Shown: positions 25,880 through 34,696 of the stretch, piece after piece
Layout of the letters: every line of letters starts with the position of its first letter
Numbering within the stretch: position 1 is the first letter of the stretch
Assembly (NCBI RefSeq): GCF_003086775.1
Contig: NZ_CP026001.1
Span: forward strand, 1,638,407-1,702,406
DNA from: Stenotrophomonas sp. ZAC14D1_NAIMI4_1
GTDB taxonomy: Bacteria > Pseudomonadota > Gammaproteobacteria > Xanthomonadales > Xanthomonadaceae
Direction of reading: 5' to 3'
Length of the DNA: 64,000 bases
Notes under the pieces: generated by a model
What the model was told of the DNA's origin: nothing
The model's database searches: none
What the model saw: the letters and a program-made list of their open reading frames with translations, nothing else
Position numbers and translations under genes: made by a program

Positions 25880-26848
25880 ATGCGCCATACCGCCCACCGA
25901 CTGCTGCGACTGATCGCCCTGCTGCAGGCCCGCCGGCACTGGTCCGGGGCCGAGCTGGCCGAGCGCATGGGCGTGGACCGGCGCAGCATCCGTCGCGACA
26001 TCGAACGCCTGCGCGAGCTCGGCTATCCGGTCCAGGCCTCGGCCGGGGTAGGGGGTGGCTACCGGCTTGGCGCCGGTGCGCCGGTCCTGCCGATGCTGCT
26101 GGACGAGGACGAGGCGACCACTCTGGCCATCGCCCTGCGGGCCGCCTCGGCCACCGTGTCCGGCATCGACGACACCGCGCGTGGCCTGCTGTCCAAGCTC
26201 GACCCGTTGGTACCGGCACGGCGTCGCCAGCAGGCCGGCGAGGTGCACGCGGCCACCGCCACCCTGTCCGACCTGCCGGCCACCGATGCGCGCCTGCTCG
26301 GGCGGCTGGCACAGCACTGCCGGCAGGCGGCACGGCTGGCCTTTGAATACCGCAGCGCGCAGGACGTGGTGACCCAGCGCCAGGTCGAGGCCCAGCACCT
26401 GGTCAATTACGGCCGGCGCTGGTACCTGCTGGCGTGGGATCTGGTGCGTGAGGACTGGCGCACCCTGCGCGTGGACCGGATGGGCGCGGTGCAGCCGCAA
26501 CCGCAGCCGGGCCTGCATCGGCGCACCCCGGCCCCGCCGGATGTGATGGTCCGGCAGGCGGTCAGCCAGGCGCCTTTCATCCTGCAGGCCATCCTTCGCC
26601 TGGCGGGCAGCCAGGCCGAGCTGGAGGGTCGCATTCCGCCCTGGTGCGGGGTGCTGGAGCCCGATGGCGTCGACCATTGCCTGCTGCGGATGGGGGCCGA
26701 GAGCCGCGGCATGATGCTGGCCCAGATCCTCAGCCTGGACCGGCTGCCGCTGGCCCTGTGGACCTCCCCGCCGGAACTGCGGGATGAACTTGCCCAGCGC
26801 CTGGCCGGGCTGGGCCAGCTGCTGGCTGTGCCGGCGGTCACGGACTGA
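25880..26848 (+). CDS. YafY-type transcriptional regulator with HTH and WYL domains
   Basis: The 322-residue protein has an N-terminal winged helix-turn-helix (residues 5-60, with SGAELAERMGVDRRSIRRDI). A WYL domain (about 140-215, where VNYGRRWYLLAWDLVREDWRTLRVDRM carries the WYL and Arg motifs) and a WCX-like C-terminus follow. WYL regulators sense ligands or nucleic acid and often act on a divergent neighbour. It is transcribed away from the GST gene across an 81-bp gap that must hold both promoters. Confidence 0.88.
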   Translation: MRHTAHRLLRLIALLQARRHWSGAELAERMGVDRRSIRRDIERLRELGYPVQASAGVGGGYRLGAGAPVLPMLLDEDEATTLAIALRAASATVSGIDDTARGLLSKLDPLVPARRRQQAGEVHAATATLSDLPATDARLLGRLAQHCRQAARLAFEYRSAQDVVTQRQVEAQHLVNYGRRWYLLAWDLVREDWRTLRVDRMGAVQPQPQPGLHRRTPAPPDVMVRQAVSQAPFILQAILRLAGSQAELEGRIPPWCGVLEPDGVDHCLLRMGAESRGMMLAQILSLDRLPLALWTSPPELRDELAQRLAGLGQLLAVPAVTD

Positions 26849-26894
26849 GCGGGGCCGCTTGGCAAGCCCGGGCGAAGCTGGGACACTCGCCGCC

Positions 26895-27839
26895 ATGAAG
26901 GGGATACTGGGGACAACGGCGATCATCATCGCTGCGCTGACCGCTGCGCCGGCCAGCGCCGGCACCCTGTTCAAGTGCCAGGGCGCCGACGGCGTCACCA
27001 GCTATGTCAGCAAGCGCGTGCCCGGCGCGCGCTGCAGCAGCATCAGCTACACCCGCGATACCCGCCGCCCGGCTGCGCCGCGCGCGGTACCGGCCGCCGC
27101 GCCCGTGCAGACCGCCAGCACGGCCCCGGCCCCGACCCAGGTGGCCAGTGCCGAGCGCAATCCGGTCGCGGTAGCCGCCAGCGCTGCCAGCCCCGTCGTC
27201 GCCGCCACGCCCGCCGCTGCACCCGCAGCCAAGGCCGCTGCCACGCCGCGCGGTGGCCGCATGGTCAGTGGCCAGGTCTATTCGTACATGCAGGACGGGG
27301 TGCGCCACTACACCAGTGCGCGCCCCACCCAGGTGGCCAACCTTGGCCCGGTGCGCACCATCCGCTACAGCTTCATGGAGCGCTGCTACGCCTGCGGGGT
27401 CAACCCGCGCGTGGACTTCGGCAGCGTGCGCCTCAACACCACCGCGTTCCAGACCGAGATCTCCTCGGCTGCGCGCGAGTTCGGCGTGGAAGAAGCGATC
27501 GTGCGCGCGATCATCCATGCCGAGTCGGCCTACAACCCGACCGCGCTCAGCCGCGCCGGCGCGCAGGGCCTGATGCAGTTGATGCCACCGACCGCCGCAC
27601 GCTTCGGGGTCAGTGATTCCTACGACGCCAGCCAGAACATCCGTGGCGGCGTGCAGTATCTTGCATGGTTGTTGAAGCGCTTCAATGGCGATCTGACCCT
27701 GGCCGCGGCGGGCTACAACGCCGGCGAAGGCGCGGTCGACCGCCACGGTGGCGTACCGCCTTACAGTGAAACCCAGTACTACGTGCGCCGCGTCGGCCAG
27801 TTGGCCGATCGTTACCGCACCGAATTGAGCAAGCAGTAG
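26895..27839 (+). CDS. Lytic transglycosylase with DUF4124-like N-terminus
   Basis: This 314-residue protein cleaves peptidoglycan glycan strands in the periplasm. It has a signal peptide (MKGILGTTAIIIAALTAAPASA), a short Cys-containing DUF4124-like segment (LFKCQGADGVTSYVSKR), an Ala/Pro-rich linker (about 55-120) and a C-terminal SLT domain. The catalytic glutamate is Glu210 in IIHAESAYNP, followed by GAQGLMQLMPPTA and AAGYNAGEGAV. The start at 26895 gives a proper signal peptide; the longer frame overlaps the regulator gene. A zinc-type pair CYACG (near residue 164) is unusual and may hold a disulfide. Confidence 0.88.
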   Translation: MKGILGTTAIIIAALTAAPASAGTLFKCQGADGVTSYVSKRVPGARCSSISYTRDTRRPAAPRAVPAAAPVQTASTAPAPTQVASAERNPVAVAASAASPVVAATPAAAPAAKAAATPRGGRMVSGQVYSYMQDGVRHYTSARPTQVANLGPVRTIRYSFMERCYACGVNPRVDFGSVRLNTTAFQTEISSAAREFGVEEAIVRAIIHAESAYNPTALSRAGAQGLMQLMPPTAARFGVSDSYDASQNIRGGVQYLAWLLKRFNGDLTLAAAGYNAGEGAVDRHGGVPPYSETQYYVRRVGQLADRYRTELSKQ

Positions 27840-27877
27840 GTGCCGACTGTCGGTAGGTGCCGACTGTCAGTCGGCAC
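27838..27877. repeat. SMAG-like inverted repeat, one full and one partial copy
   Basis: A partial copy at the transglycosylase stop is followed by a full hairpin GTGCCGACT-gtc-AGTCGGCAC (27857-27877). It could serve as a terminator between the transglycosylase and the pet operon. Confidence 0.6.
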
Positions 27878-27902
27878 GCTTTACAAAGATTGTTGCAATG
27901 CG

Positions 27903-27932
27903 TTGTGTGGCGCGAGACGGTTCCGCTACACT
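27903..27932 (+). promoter_or_regulatory. Probable sigma-70 promoter of petABC
   Basis: TTGTGT (27903-27908) is separated by 18 bases from TACACT (27927-27932). It lies about 80 bases ahead of the petA start, with no gene in between. Confidence 0.5.
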
Positions 27933-28013
27933 CGCCCATGATTCAATGCGGCTCTGGCCCCCACCGGATCCGCTGGCAGCCTTAAAGCTACCTAATCAAT
28001 ATCGGAGTGCCGG

Positions 28014-28634
28014 ATGGCCAACGATGGGGTACACGATCCAGTCAACACCGGACGTCGGCGTTTTCTTTCTGCCACCACAGCCGTGGTGGGCGCCGTCGGC
28101 GTCGGATTCACCGCAGTTCCTTTCATCAAATCCTGGAACCCCAGTGCCCGCGCCAAGCTTGCCGGCGCACCGGTGGTGGCCGACATCAGCGCCCTGCAGG
28201 AAGGCCAACGCCTGATCGTGGAATGGCGTGGCCAGCCGATCTGGATCGTCAAACGGTCCAAGGCGATCCTGGATGCACTGCATGGGCTGGATGGCCGTCT
28301 CAAGGACCCCGAGTCCGGCGAGAAGGACCAGCAGCCGGACTATGTGCTCAAGCAGAACCCCGAGCTGCGCTCGATCAAGCCGGACATCTCCGTGCTGGTC
28401 GGCCTGTGCACGCACCTGGGCTGTTCGCCTGAAATGGTCGCCGAGATCCGGCCCGAGCCCTACGACCCGCAGTGGAAGGGCGGCTACTTCTGCCCCTGCC
28501 ACAAATCGCGCTTCGACATGTCCGGCCGCGTCTTCAAGGACGTGCCGGCGCCGATCAACCTGAAGGTGCCCGCGCACCATTACCAGGACGACAACACCAT
28601 CATCATCGGTGTCGATCCGCAGGGGGCAGCCTGA
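28014..28634 (+). CDS. petA: Ubiquinol-cytochrome c reductase Rieske iron-sulfur subunit
   Basis: This subunit carries the 2Fe-2S cluster that takes electrons from ubiquinol in complex III. The 206-residue protein has a twin-arginine signal anchor (GRRRFLSATTAVVGAVG). Cluster ligands are Cys132/His134 in CTHLGC and Cys160/His163 in CPCH, with Cys137 and Cys162 able to form the stabilising disulfide. A large acidic insertion (about 93-110, KDPESGEKDQQPDYV) is typical of proteobacterial forms. Its stop overlaps the petB start by one base. Confidence 0.96.
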   Translation: MANDGVHDPVNTGRRRFLSATTAVVGAVGVGFTAVPFIKSWNPSARAKLAGAPVVADISALQEGQRLIVEWRGQPIWIVKRSKAILDALHGLDGRLKDPESGEKDQQPDYVLKQNPELRSIKPDISVLVGLCTHLGCSPEMVAEIRPEPYDPQWKGGYFCPCHKSRFDMSGRVFKDVPAPINLKVPAHHYQDDNTIIIGVDPQGAA

Positions 28635-29893
28635 TGGCCAATATCCTCGCCCGTACCGCCAGCGGCGTGGCCGACTGGGTCAACGCCCGCGCGCCGGGGC
28701 TGATGCCGGTCTACCGCAAGCATGTCAGCGAGTACTACGCGCCGAAGAACTTCAACATCTGGTACTACTTCGGTTCCCTGGCGCTGCTGGTGCTGGTCAA
28801 CCAGATCGTCACCGGCATCTTCCTGACGATGCACTACAAGACCAACGCCGCCGAGGCGTTCGGTTCCATCGAATACATCATGCGGGACGTGGAGTGGGGC
28901 TGGCTCATCCGCTACATGCACTCCACCGGGGCCTCGCTGTTCTTCATCGTGGTCTACCTGCACATGTTCCGCGGGCTGCTGTACGGCAGTTACCAGAAAC
29001 CGCGCGAGCTGGTGTGGATCCTCGGCATGCTGATCTACCTGGTGCTGATGGCCGAAGCCTTCATGGGCTACGTGCTGCCGTGGGGCCAGATGTCCTTCTG
29101 GGGCGCGAAGGTCATCATCTCGCTGTTCGGTGCCATACCGGTCATCGGCAACGGCCTGACCGAGTGGATCATGGGCGACTACCTGCCCAGTGACGCCACG
29201 CTCAACCGCTTCTTCGCCCTGCACGTCATTGCCCTGCCGCTGGTGCTGCTGCTGCTGGTGGTGCTGCACCTGGGGGCACTGCACGAAGTGGGGTCGAACA
29301 ACCCTGATGGCGTGGAGATCAAGAAGGGGCCGAAGGGCAACCGCTGGTCGCCGAACGCTCCGGCCGACGGCATTCCCTTCCACCCGTACTACACGCTCAA
29401 GGATGGCGTCGGTGCCGGCTTCCTGCTGATCATTGCGGCCTTCATCATCTTCTTCGCGCCGGCCTTTGGTGGCCTGTTCCTGGAGCATGACAACTTTACC
29501 GAGGCCAACCGCCTGGTGACGCCCGAGCACATCAAGCCGGTCTGGTACTACACGCCGTACTACGCGATGTTGCGCGTGGTGCCCAACAAGCTGGGCGGCG
29601 TGCTGGTGATGTTCTCGGCCATCGCCATCCTGTTCCTGGTGCCATGGCTGGACCGCGCGCGGGTCAAGTCCTACCGCTACCGAGGCCTGCTGTCGAAGGT
29701 GCTGCTGGGGGTGTTCGCGGTGTGCTTCGTCTGGCTGGGCGTGATCGGCTCGGGCCCGGGCACCGACGCGCACGAGACCTACGTCGGGCGGGTGCTGACC
29801 TTCCTGTACTTCGCGTTCTTCATCACCATGCCGCTATGGACCAGGTTGGACAGGACCAAGCCGGTACCGGAGAGGGTGACCACCCATGACTGA
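28634..29893 (+). CDS. petB: Cytochrome b subunit of the bc1 complex
   Basis: This membrane subunit holds both b hemes and the quinol/quinone sites. The 419-residue protein has eight or nine membrane helices and the heme-ligand His pairs (RYMHSTGASLFF with YLHMFRG, and LHVIALPL with LHLGALHE). The Qo motif reads PVWYYTPYYAMLR instead of the textbook PEWY; this variant is common in gamma-proteobacteria. The start overlaps petA (TGATG). It overlaps petC by 8 bases, so the three genes are translationally coupled. Confidence 0.96.
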   Translation: MANILARTASGVADWVNARAPGLMPVYRKHVSEYYAPKNFNIWYYFGSLALLVLVNQIVTGIFLTMHYKTNAAEAFGSIEYIMRDVEWGWLIRYMHSTGASLFFIVVYLHMFRGLLYGSYQKPRELVWILGMLIYLVLMAEAFMGYVLPWGQMSFWGAKVIISLFGAIPVIGNGLTEWIMGDYLPSDATLNRFFALHVIALPLVLLLLVVLHLGALHEVGSNNPDGVEIKKGPKGNRWSPNAPADGIPFHPYYTLKDGVGAGFLLIIAAFIIFFAPAFGGLFLEHDNFTEANRLVTPEHIKPVWYYTPYYAMLRVVPNKLGGVLVMFSAIAILFLVPWLDRARVKSYRYRGLLSKVLLGVFAVCFVWLGVIGSGPGTDAHETYVGRVLTFLYFAFFITMPLWTRLDRTKPVPERVTTHD

Positions 29894-30635
29894 TCGCTGG
29901 ATGGTCCGGTTGGCCCTGATGGCCACCCTGATGCTGGGCAGTTTCCTGGCCTCCGCCGCCGAGGGTGGCACCAAGCTGCTGCAGGCCGGCAACGACCTGG
30001 GTGACCGCGCATCGCTGCAGCGCGGCGCGCAGCTGTACATGAACTACTGCTCCGGCTGCCACGCGCTGAAGTACCTGCGCTATTCGCGCATGGCCCAGGA
30101 CCTGGGCCTGAGCGAGGAAGAGGTGATGGCCAACCTCAACTTCACCGGCTCGGCGATCGGTGACCCGATCCCGGTGGCGATGCCCAAGGAACAGGCCGAG
30201 AAATGGTTCGGCAAGATGCCGCCGGATCTCAGCCTGATCTCGCGGGTACGCGGCAGCGACTGGATCTACACCTACCTCAAGTCGTTCTACCTGGACAGCA
30301 GCCGTCCGCTGGGCTGGAACAACGCCCTGTTCGCCAACGCGTCCATGCCCAACCCGCTGTGGGAGATGCAGGGCCTGCAGCACGCGGTGCACGGCAAGGC
30401 CGAAGCGCCGGGCATGGACCCGCCGGTCGCCGGCCTGCGCCTGGAATCGCCGGGCAACGTCGATGCCGGGCAGTACGACCAGGCCGTGCGGGACATCACC
30501 AACTTCCTTGAATATGCCGGTGAACCGGCCGCACTTAAGCGCCAGCAGCTGGGCGTGTGGGTGATCCTGTTCCTGGCCCTGCTGACCTTCCTGCTGTACC
30601 TGCTGAAGAAGGAATACTGGAAGGACGTGCACTGA
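29886..30635 (+). CDS. petC: Cytochrome c1 subunit of the bc1 complex
   Basis: This 249-residue periplasmic heme protein passes electrons from the Rieske centre to cytochrome c. It has a signal sequence (LMATLMLGSFLASAAEG), a CSGCH heme motif (Cys55, Cys58, His59) followed by ALKYLRYSRM, and a C-terminal membrane anchor (VWVILFLALLTFLLYLLKKEYW). The last gene of the petABC operon, it is followed by sspA, an order conserved in many gamma- and beta-proteobacteria. Confidence 0.95.
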   Translation: MTDRWMVRLALMATLMLGSFLASAAEGGTKLLQAGNDLGDRASLQRGAQLYMNYCSGCHALKYLRYSRMAQDLGLSEEEVMANLNFTGSAIGDPIPVAMPKEQAEKWFGKMPPDLSLISRVRGSDWIYTYLKSFYLDSSRPLGWNNALFANASMPNPLWEMQGLQHAVHGKAEAPGMDPPVAGLRLESPGNVDAGQYDQAVRDITNFLEYAGEPAALKRQQLGVWVILFLALLTFLLYLLKKEYWKDVH

Positions 30636-30769
30636 TTCTGCGGCCGCCCCAGCGCAAAGCCTATTGGCTTTTGTGATGGTCGGTTGCACACTCGGGGAGG
30701 AGTCGACCGCCGGCACGGTGCTGGCGGCGCCGATGCGGCAGGCGGTCTCCTGTCGTGGGAGAGCCTTTG

Positions 30770-31405
30770 ATGGCGGCGAGCGTACGCATGCGCAATACAC
30801 TGACGCTGTTTTCCTCGAACGATGATGTCCTGTGCCACCGGGTACGCCTGGTCCTGGCGGCCAAAGGGGTCAGCTATGACTTCGTTCCTGTCGACCCGCA
30901 GAATCCGCCTGAAGATCTGATCGACCTCAACCCCTACCACTCGGTGCCGACCCTGGTCGAGCGCGAGCTGGTGCTGTACGCCGCCTCGGTGGTCAGCGAG
31001 TACCTCGACGAGCGCTACCCGCATCCGCCGCTGATGCCGGTCGATCCGCTCTCGCGTGCGCGCATCCGCCTGGCCATGCTGCGCATCGAACACGACTGGG
31101 TGCCGCAGGTGCAGGCCATCCAGCTGGGCAACAAGACCCAGGCCGAGGCCGGCCGCAAGAGGCTGAAGGAGCTGCTGACCGCCTCGCTGCCGCTGTTCAA
31201 GGCCAGCAAGTTCTTCCTCAACCCGGAAATGAGCCTGGCGGACTGCGCCATGGCGCCGATCATCTGGCGCCTGCAGTCGCTGGACGTGCCGCTGCCCAAG
31301 GATGGCAAGGCCATCGAGGATTACGGCAACCGCATCTTCCGCCACCCCGGTTTCGTCCGCAGCCTGACCGAGCAGGAAAAGAAGCTGCGCGACCTGCCGG
31401 GCTGA
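30770..31405 (+). CDS. sspA: Stringent starvation protein A
   Basis: This 211-residue GST-fold protein binds RNA polymerase and modulates transcription in stress and stationary phase. It shows the N-terminal thioredoxin-like part (LTLFSSNDDVLCHRVRLVLAAKGVSYDFV, NPYHSVPTLVERELVLYAASVVSEYLDERYP) and a helical C-terminal part. The ATG at 30770 is chosen over a GTG at 30755 because GGGAGAG lies at proper distance. The sspA-sspB pair behind petABC is the usual arrangement. Confidence 0.93.
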   Translation: MAASVRMRNTLTLFSSNDDVLCHRVRLVLAAKGVSYDFVPVDPQNPPEDLIDLNPYHSVPTLVERELVLYAASVVSEYLDERYPHPPLMPVDPLSRARIRLAMLRIEHDWVPQVQAIQLGNKTQAEAGRKRLKELLTASLPLFKASKFFLNPEMSLADCAMAPIIWRLQSLDVPLPKDGKAIEDYGNRIFRHPGFVRSLTEQEKKLRDLPG

Positions 31406-31490
31406 GCCTGGCGGCCGCATCCCGTCTGCATGCCCACCGGCGTGCAGGCGATCCGCCCCGGCAGGGGCGTCGGGCGCGTACACTTCACGC

Positions 31491-31958
31491 ATGACCGACG
31501 ACTTCTTCCACATGACCAGCCACCGCCCGTACCTGCTGCGGGCGCTGGTGGAATGGATCAACGACAACCAGCTGACCCCGCACATCCTGGTCGACGCCGG
31601 CGTTCCCGGCGTCCAGGTCCCGCCTTCGGCGGTGAAGGATGGCCGGGTGGTGCTCAACATCGCCGAGCGCGCGGTGGTGCAGTTGGTGATCAACAACGAG
31701 ATGGTGAGCTTCTCGGCGCGCTTCTCCGGCACCAGTTATCCGGTGCAGGTGCCGATCAGCGCGGTGCTGGCCGTGTACGCGCGCGAGACCGGGCAGGGCA
31801 TGGCGCTGCCGGACGATATTCCGGGCACCGAGCCGGCACCGGCCAGCGACGAGCTGCTGCATGAGGGCGAAACGCCGTCAGGCGACACGCCGCCGGACGA
31901 CCGGCCGCCGACCAGCCCGCCGCCGAAGGGTCGCCCGACCCTGCGCGTAGTGAAGTAA
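31491..31958 (+). CDS. sspB: ClpXP adaptor / specificity-enhancing factor SspB
   Basis: SspB delivers ssrA-tagged proteins to ClpXP. The 155-residue product has the folded domain (RPYLLRALVEWINDNQLTPHILVD, VLNIAERAVVQL, FSARFSGTSYPVQVPISAVLAVYARETGQGM). A flexible acidic/proline-rich linker and a short basic end (GRPTLRVVK) follow; the end is the ClpX-binding tail. It lies 85 bases after sspA on the same strand. Confidence 0.95.
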   Translation: MTDDFFHMTSHRPYLLRALVEWINDNQLTPHILVDAGVPGVQVPPSAVKDGRVVLNIAERAVVQLVINNEMVSFSARFSGTSYPVQVPISAVLAVYARETGQGMALPDDIPGTEPAPASDELLHEGETPSGDTPPDDRPPTSPPPKGRPTLRVVK

Positions 31959-31964
31959 CGGCAG

Positions 31965-32024
31965 GTGCCGACCGTTGGTCGGCACGCCATGAAACAAGGG
32001 TGGGTGCCGACCGTTGGTCGGCAC
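31965..32024. repeat. Two identical SMAG-like hairpins after sspB
   Basis: GTGCCGACC-gtt-GGTCGGCAC occurs at 31965-31985 and again at 32004-32024, in the same orientation, between the convergent sspB and DUF3301 genes. A pair of repeats like this is typical of REP doublets. Confidence 0.7.
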
Positions 32025-32035
32025 GCCTTTACCGC

Positions 32036-32386
32036 TTAAATGTCCTCTGCCTCCTCGACATCCGCGCGGATCTGGCTGATCCGCGCCGCGCCCGGGCCGG
32101 TGAACGAGATCAGCTGGTCGCCGCGCAGCACCATGCGGCCGACATGGCGATCAATGCCGTCGTAGGAATACTCGAACTTGAAGGTGCGCTCGAAGCCGAG
32201 CCGGCCATCCTCGCCACGCGACAGGCGCATGCCGGTGGCGTGCACCGCCTGGTCGAGCCACTGCACATCGGCGGCGCGGCACGCATTGCGGCCCAGCTCA
32301 ACGGCACGTTCGGCAGCCGAACGCGCGGCGTTCCAGAAGAAGTAGACGATGCCGCCGGCGATCAGCAGCAACAACAGGGTAGGCAT
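32036..32386 (-). CDS. DUF3301 domain membrane-anchored protein
   Basis: The 116-residue protein begins with one membrane helix (LLLLLIAGGIVYFFW). It continues with the DUF3301 pattern: AAERAVELGRNACRAADVQWLDQAV, then a strand-rich part (RLGFERTFKFEYSYDG). The function is unknown; the family is widespread in gamma- and beta-proteobacteria. The start at 32386 gives the membrane segment at the very N-terminus; an upstream ATG adds ten atypical residues. Confidence 0.75.
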   Translation of the reverse strand: MPTLLLLLIAGGIVYFFWNAARSAAERAVELGRNACRAADVQWLDQAVHATGMRLSRGEDGRLGFERTFKFEYSYDGIDRHVGRMVLRGDQLISFTGPGAARISQIRADVEEAEDI

Positions 32387-32454
32387 GGCGTCACGCGTGC
32401 AGGTTCGATCCCGCAAAGATGGCGGCGAACACGCAGCGGATCAAGCCACCCCGC

Positions 32455-33393
32455 TCATTGTCCATTCGGCGGCGTTGGAACCGGCGGCGGTGCCACCCGC
32501 GACGCAGGTGCCGTCAGCTGCAGCAGTGCGGCCCAGTCCTGGCGGTTGAAGCTGCACTCATCCTCGCGGCCTGGCGTGCAGGCGGGCTCGATGCCGGTGC
32601 TGCTGCGGTCGCGTGCCGGCGGCAGCTGGATCAGGCCCGTGCGGTCCAGCTGCAGCAGGCGCATGGCCACGGTGTTCATCACGTTGCCACCCACCAGGTA
32701 CAGGGTCTGGTCGCCGCCGAGGTTGGCTGCCACCACCACTTCGCAATGCGATTTCCAGTGCCCGACCGAGCCGTTGCCCAGTGCCTGCACCAGCCCGCTG
32801 TAGCTCAGCGTGCTGCTGCGGTCGCGCAGGAAGCACAGCAGGTCACCGGGTGCCGGCTTGGCCGTGGCCGGGTCCACCAGCCGGTACGGCACGCCGGACG
32901 GCCCGGCCTGGTAGGCGGCGCGGATGTAGTCGATATGCCGCGGCGAGGTGGTGAAGCCGGGCACGCCAGCGCGGGTCATCACCCAGGAAATGAAGGCGGC
33001 CGACCACGGGTTGTCCACGAGGAAGGCGCGGCAGTCGCTGTCGGTGTAGCGCGTGCCCAGCGGCGCCAGGCAACTGCTGGCGCCGGGAATGCTGCCCATG
33101 GCGTTGAGCGTGCCGCTGTCGCGCCAGTAGCTGGCCACGCGTTGCCAGGCGATCAGCCCGTTGTCGGCCAGGTGCTCGCTTTCAGCTTCGGTGACGCTGA
33201 GGCTGGCCGCGCGCCCGTCGCGATCGATGAAGGGGCGGTACCACAGCCGGTGTTCGTTGCAGGCGGCGTTGCGGATGGAGATGGCCAACGGGCTCAGGCC
33301 GAAGCGCGGAGGTACGTCGCAGGCTTCGGCGGCGGCGGCTGACAGCGGCGCGGCGGCCAGCAGCAGGCAGGCAGGCAACAGCATCCGGCGCAT
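32455..33393 (-). CDS. DUF2272 domain secreted protein
   Basis: The 312-residue protein has a signal peptide (MRRMLLPACLLLAAAPLSAAAA) and a DUF2272 domain, a family resembling NlpC/P60 cysteine peptidases. Visible family motifs are NPWSAAFISWVMTRAGV (Trp-Ser-Ala-Ala-Phe, at the position of the nucleophile region), PAPGDLLCFLRD and HCEVVVAANLGG. The usual cysteine appears to be replaced by serine in WSAAF, as is common in DUF2272, so activity is uncertain. Several other cysteines suggest disulfides in the periplasm. Confidence 0.78.
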   Translation of the reverse strand: MRRMLLPACLLLAAAPLSAAAAEACDVPPRFGLSPLAISIRNAACNEHRLWYRPFIDRDGRAASLSVTEAESEHLADNGLIAWQRVASYWRDSGTLNAMGSIPGASSCLAPLGTRYTDSDCRAFLVDNPWSAAFISWVMTRAGVPGFTTSPRHIDYIRAAYQAGPSGVPYRLVDPATAKPAPGDLLCFLRDRSSTLSYSGLVQALGNGSVGHWKSHCEVVVAANLGGDQTLYLVGGNVMNTVAMRLLQLDRTGLIQLPPARDRSSTGIEPACTPGREDECSFNRQDWAALLQLTAPASRVAPPPVPTPPNGQ

Positions 33394-33469
33394 GCGCGGC
33401 TCCTGTGGGGGATGGCCGCAGCGTCGCAGTGACGTCGTGAACGCAGGGTGTGAGAACGGAATTGAACAT

Positions 33470-33510
33470 GGGGTCAGATCCCTTTTCCAACGGAAAAGGG
33501 ATCTGACCCC
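33470..33510. repeat. Perfect 19-bp palindrome between DUF2272 gene and nadC
   Basis: GGGGTCAGATCCCTTTTCC, a 3-base loop, and its exact reverse complement. It lies 10 bases beyond the nadC stop, so it can act as its terminator. Palindromes with the GGGGTCAGA end recur in intergenic regions of this genus as I recall them, so it is probably a dispersed repeat. The recurrence cannot be tested in this window. Confidence 0.75.
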
Positions 33511-33520
33511 GGATCTACCC

Positions 33521-34372
33521 TCAACCCGGCGGCGGCCCCAGCTTCAGCGACAGGTCGATGGCCTGCACGTGCTTGGTCAGTCCACCGATGGAAATGCAGT
33601 CCACGCCGTCCTCGGCAATCGCGCGCAGCCCCTCCAGGCCGACGCTGCCGGACACTTCCAGAGGAATGCGGCCGGCGGCGATGCGCACCGCGTCGCGGCG
33701 CAGCGATGCATCGAAGTCGTCCAGCAGGATGCGCTCGCAGCCCGCCTCCAGTGCCTGCTGCAGCTGGTCCAGGTCTTCCACTTCCACCACCAGCGGCAGC
33801 GACGGCCACTGCTGGCGCGCGGCGGCCACGGCGGCAGGCAGCGAGCCGGCCGCGCGGATGTGGTTTTCCTTCAGCATCACCGTGTCGTACAGGCCGAAGC
33901 GGTGGTTGTCGCCGCCACCGCAGCGCACGGCGTACTTCTGCGCCAGACGCAGGCCGGGCAGGGTCTTGCGTGTATCGAGGATGCGCGTGCCGGTGCCGGC
34001 CACCGCAGCCACGTAGCGGGCGGTGGTGGTGGCGGTGCCGGACAGCGTCTGCAGGAAATTGAGCGAGGTGCGTTCGGCGCTGACCAGGCTGCGGCTGCGG
34101 CCGTGCAGCAGGGCCAGCACGGTGCCGGCGGCGACGCGGTCGCCCTCGGCCACGCGCCATTCGATGCGCACCTGCGGATCCAGGGCGCGGTGCGTCGCGT
34201 CGAACCAGGGGCGGCCGGCGATCACCGCATCCTGCTTGCACAGCAGGTAGGCGCTGTCGGCCTGGTCGGGCAGCAGGGCGGCGGTGACGTCACCGCTGCC
34301 CAGGTCCTCGGCCAACGCGCGGGCGACATCGGCCGCGACGAGGGCCGCATCCGGCGTCGGCAGGGCGGTCAT
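33521..34372 (-). CDS. nadC: Quinolinate phosphoribosyltransferase
   Basis: This enzyme converts quinolinate and PRPP to nicotinate mononucleotide with release of CO2, in de novo NAD synthesis. The 283-residue length is normal. Motifs present include EDLGSGDVTAALLP, FNLFLQ-like SLNFLQTLSGTATTTARYV, LDTRKTLPGLR, the substrate-binding GGDNHRFGLYD and KENHI, and EVEDLDQLQQAL. Its start overlaps the stop of the Trm112-like gene by 4 bases (ATGA). Confidence 0.95.
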   Translation of the reverse strand: MTALPTPDAALVAADVARALAEDLGSGDVTAALLPDQADSAYLLCKQDAVIAGRPWFDATHRALDPQVRIEWRVAEGDRVAAGTVLALLHGRSRSLVSAERTSLNFLQTLSGTATTTARYVAAVAGTGTRILDTRKTLPGLRLAQKYAVRCGGGDNHRFGLYDTVMLKENHIRAAGSLPAAVAAARQQWPSLPLVVEVEDLDQLQQALEAGCERILLDDFDASLRRDAVRIAAGRIPLEVSGSVGLEGLRAIAEDGVDCISIGGLTKHVQAIDLSLKLGPPPG

Positions 34373-34638
34373 GCGGCGGGGAAATCGGCGATCTGCGCGG
34401 TCGGGATGGCCTCTTCGGCCAGCAGCACCGGAATGCCGTCGTCCACGCGGAACACCTGCTTGCGGTCGCGGGTCACCAGCGCCTCGCGCAGCGGCTGGGC
34501 CAGCGGGTTGCCATCGGCCTTGTTCACCGAGCCGGCGGAAATGGCCTTGTTGAGGGCTTCCAGGCCCTTGCCATCCAGCAGGGACAGGGGCTGGCGGGTG
34601 TCCGGCGACACCAGCAGGTCAAGCAGCTTGCGATCCAT
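34369..34638 (-). CDS. Trm112-family small protein
   Basis: The 89-residue protein resembles E. coli YcaR and the Trm112 family (MDRKLLDLLVSPDTRQPLSL; FRVDDGIPVLLAEEAI). Eukaryotic members activate methyltransferases; bacterial ones are of unclear function. It lacks the zinc cysteines of longer members. It is coupled to nadC by a 4-base overlap and divergent from purE. Confidence 0.85.
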   Translation of the reverse strand: MDRKLLDLLVSPDTRQPLSLLDGKGLEALNKAISAGSVNKADGNPLAQPLREALVTRDRKQVFRVDDGIPVLLAEEAIPTAQIADFPAA

Positions 34639-34696
34639 GGTTCTTCGTCTTGCGTGGAAGACGGCTAGAATACGTCTTTAAGGCAGGTGACGGCCA

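Noticed and set aside
25178..26998. A 606-residue minus-strand frame extending the glutathione S-transferase upstream
   Set aside because: The extra part lies opposite the WYL regulator and is shadow sequence; the ATG at 25798 with AAGGAG gives a normal-length GST.
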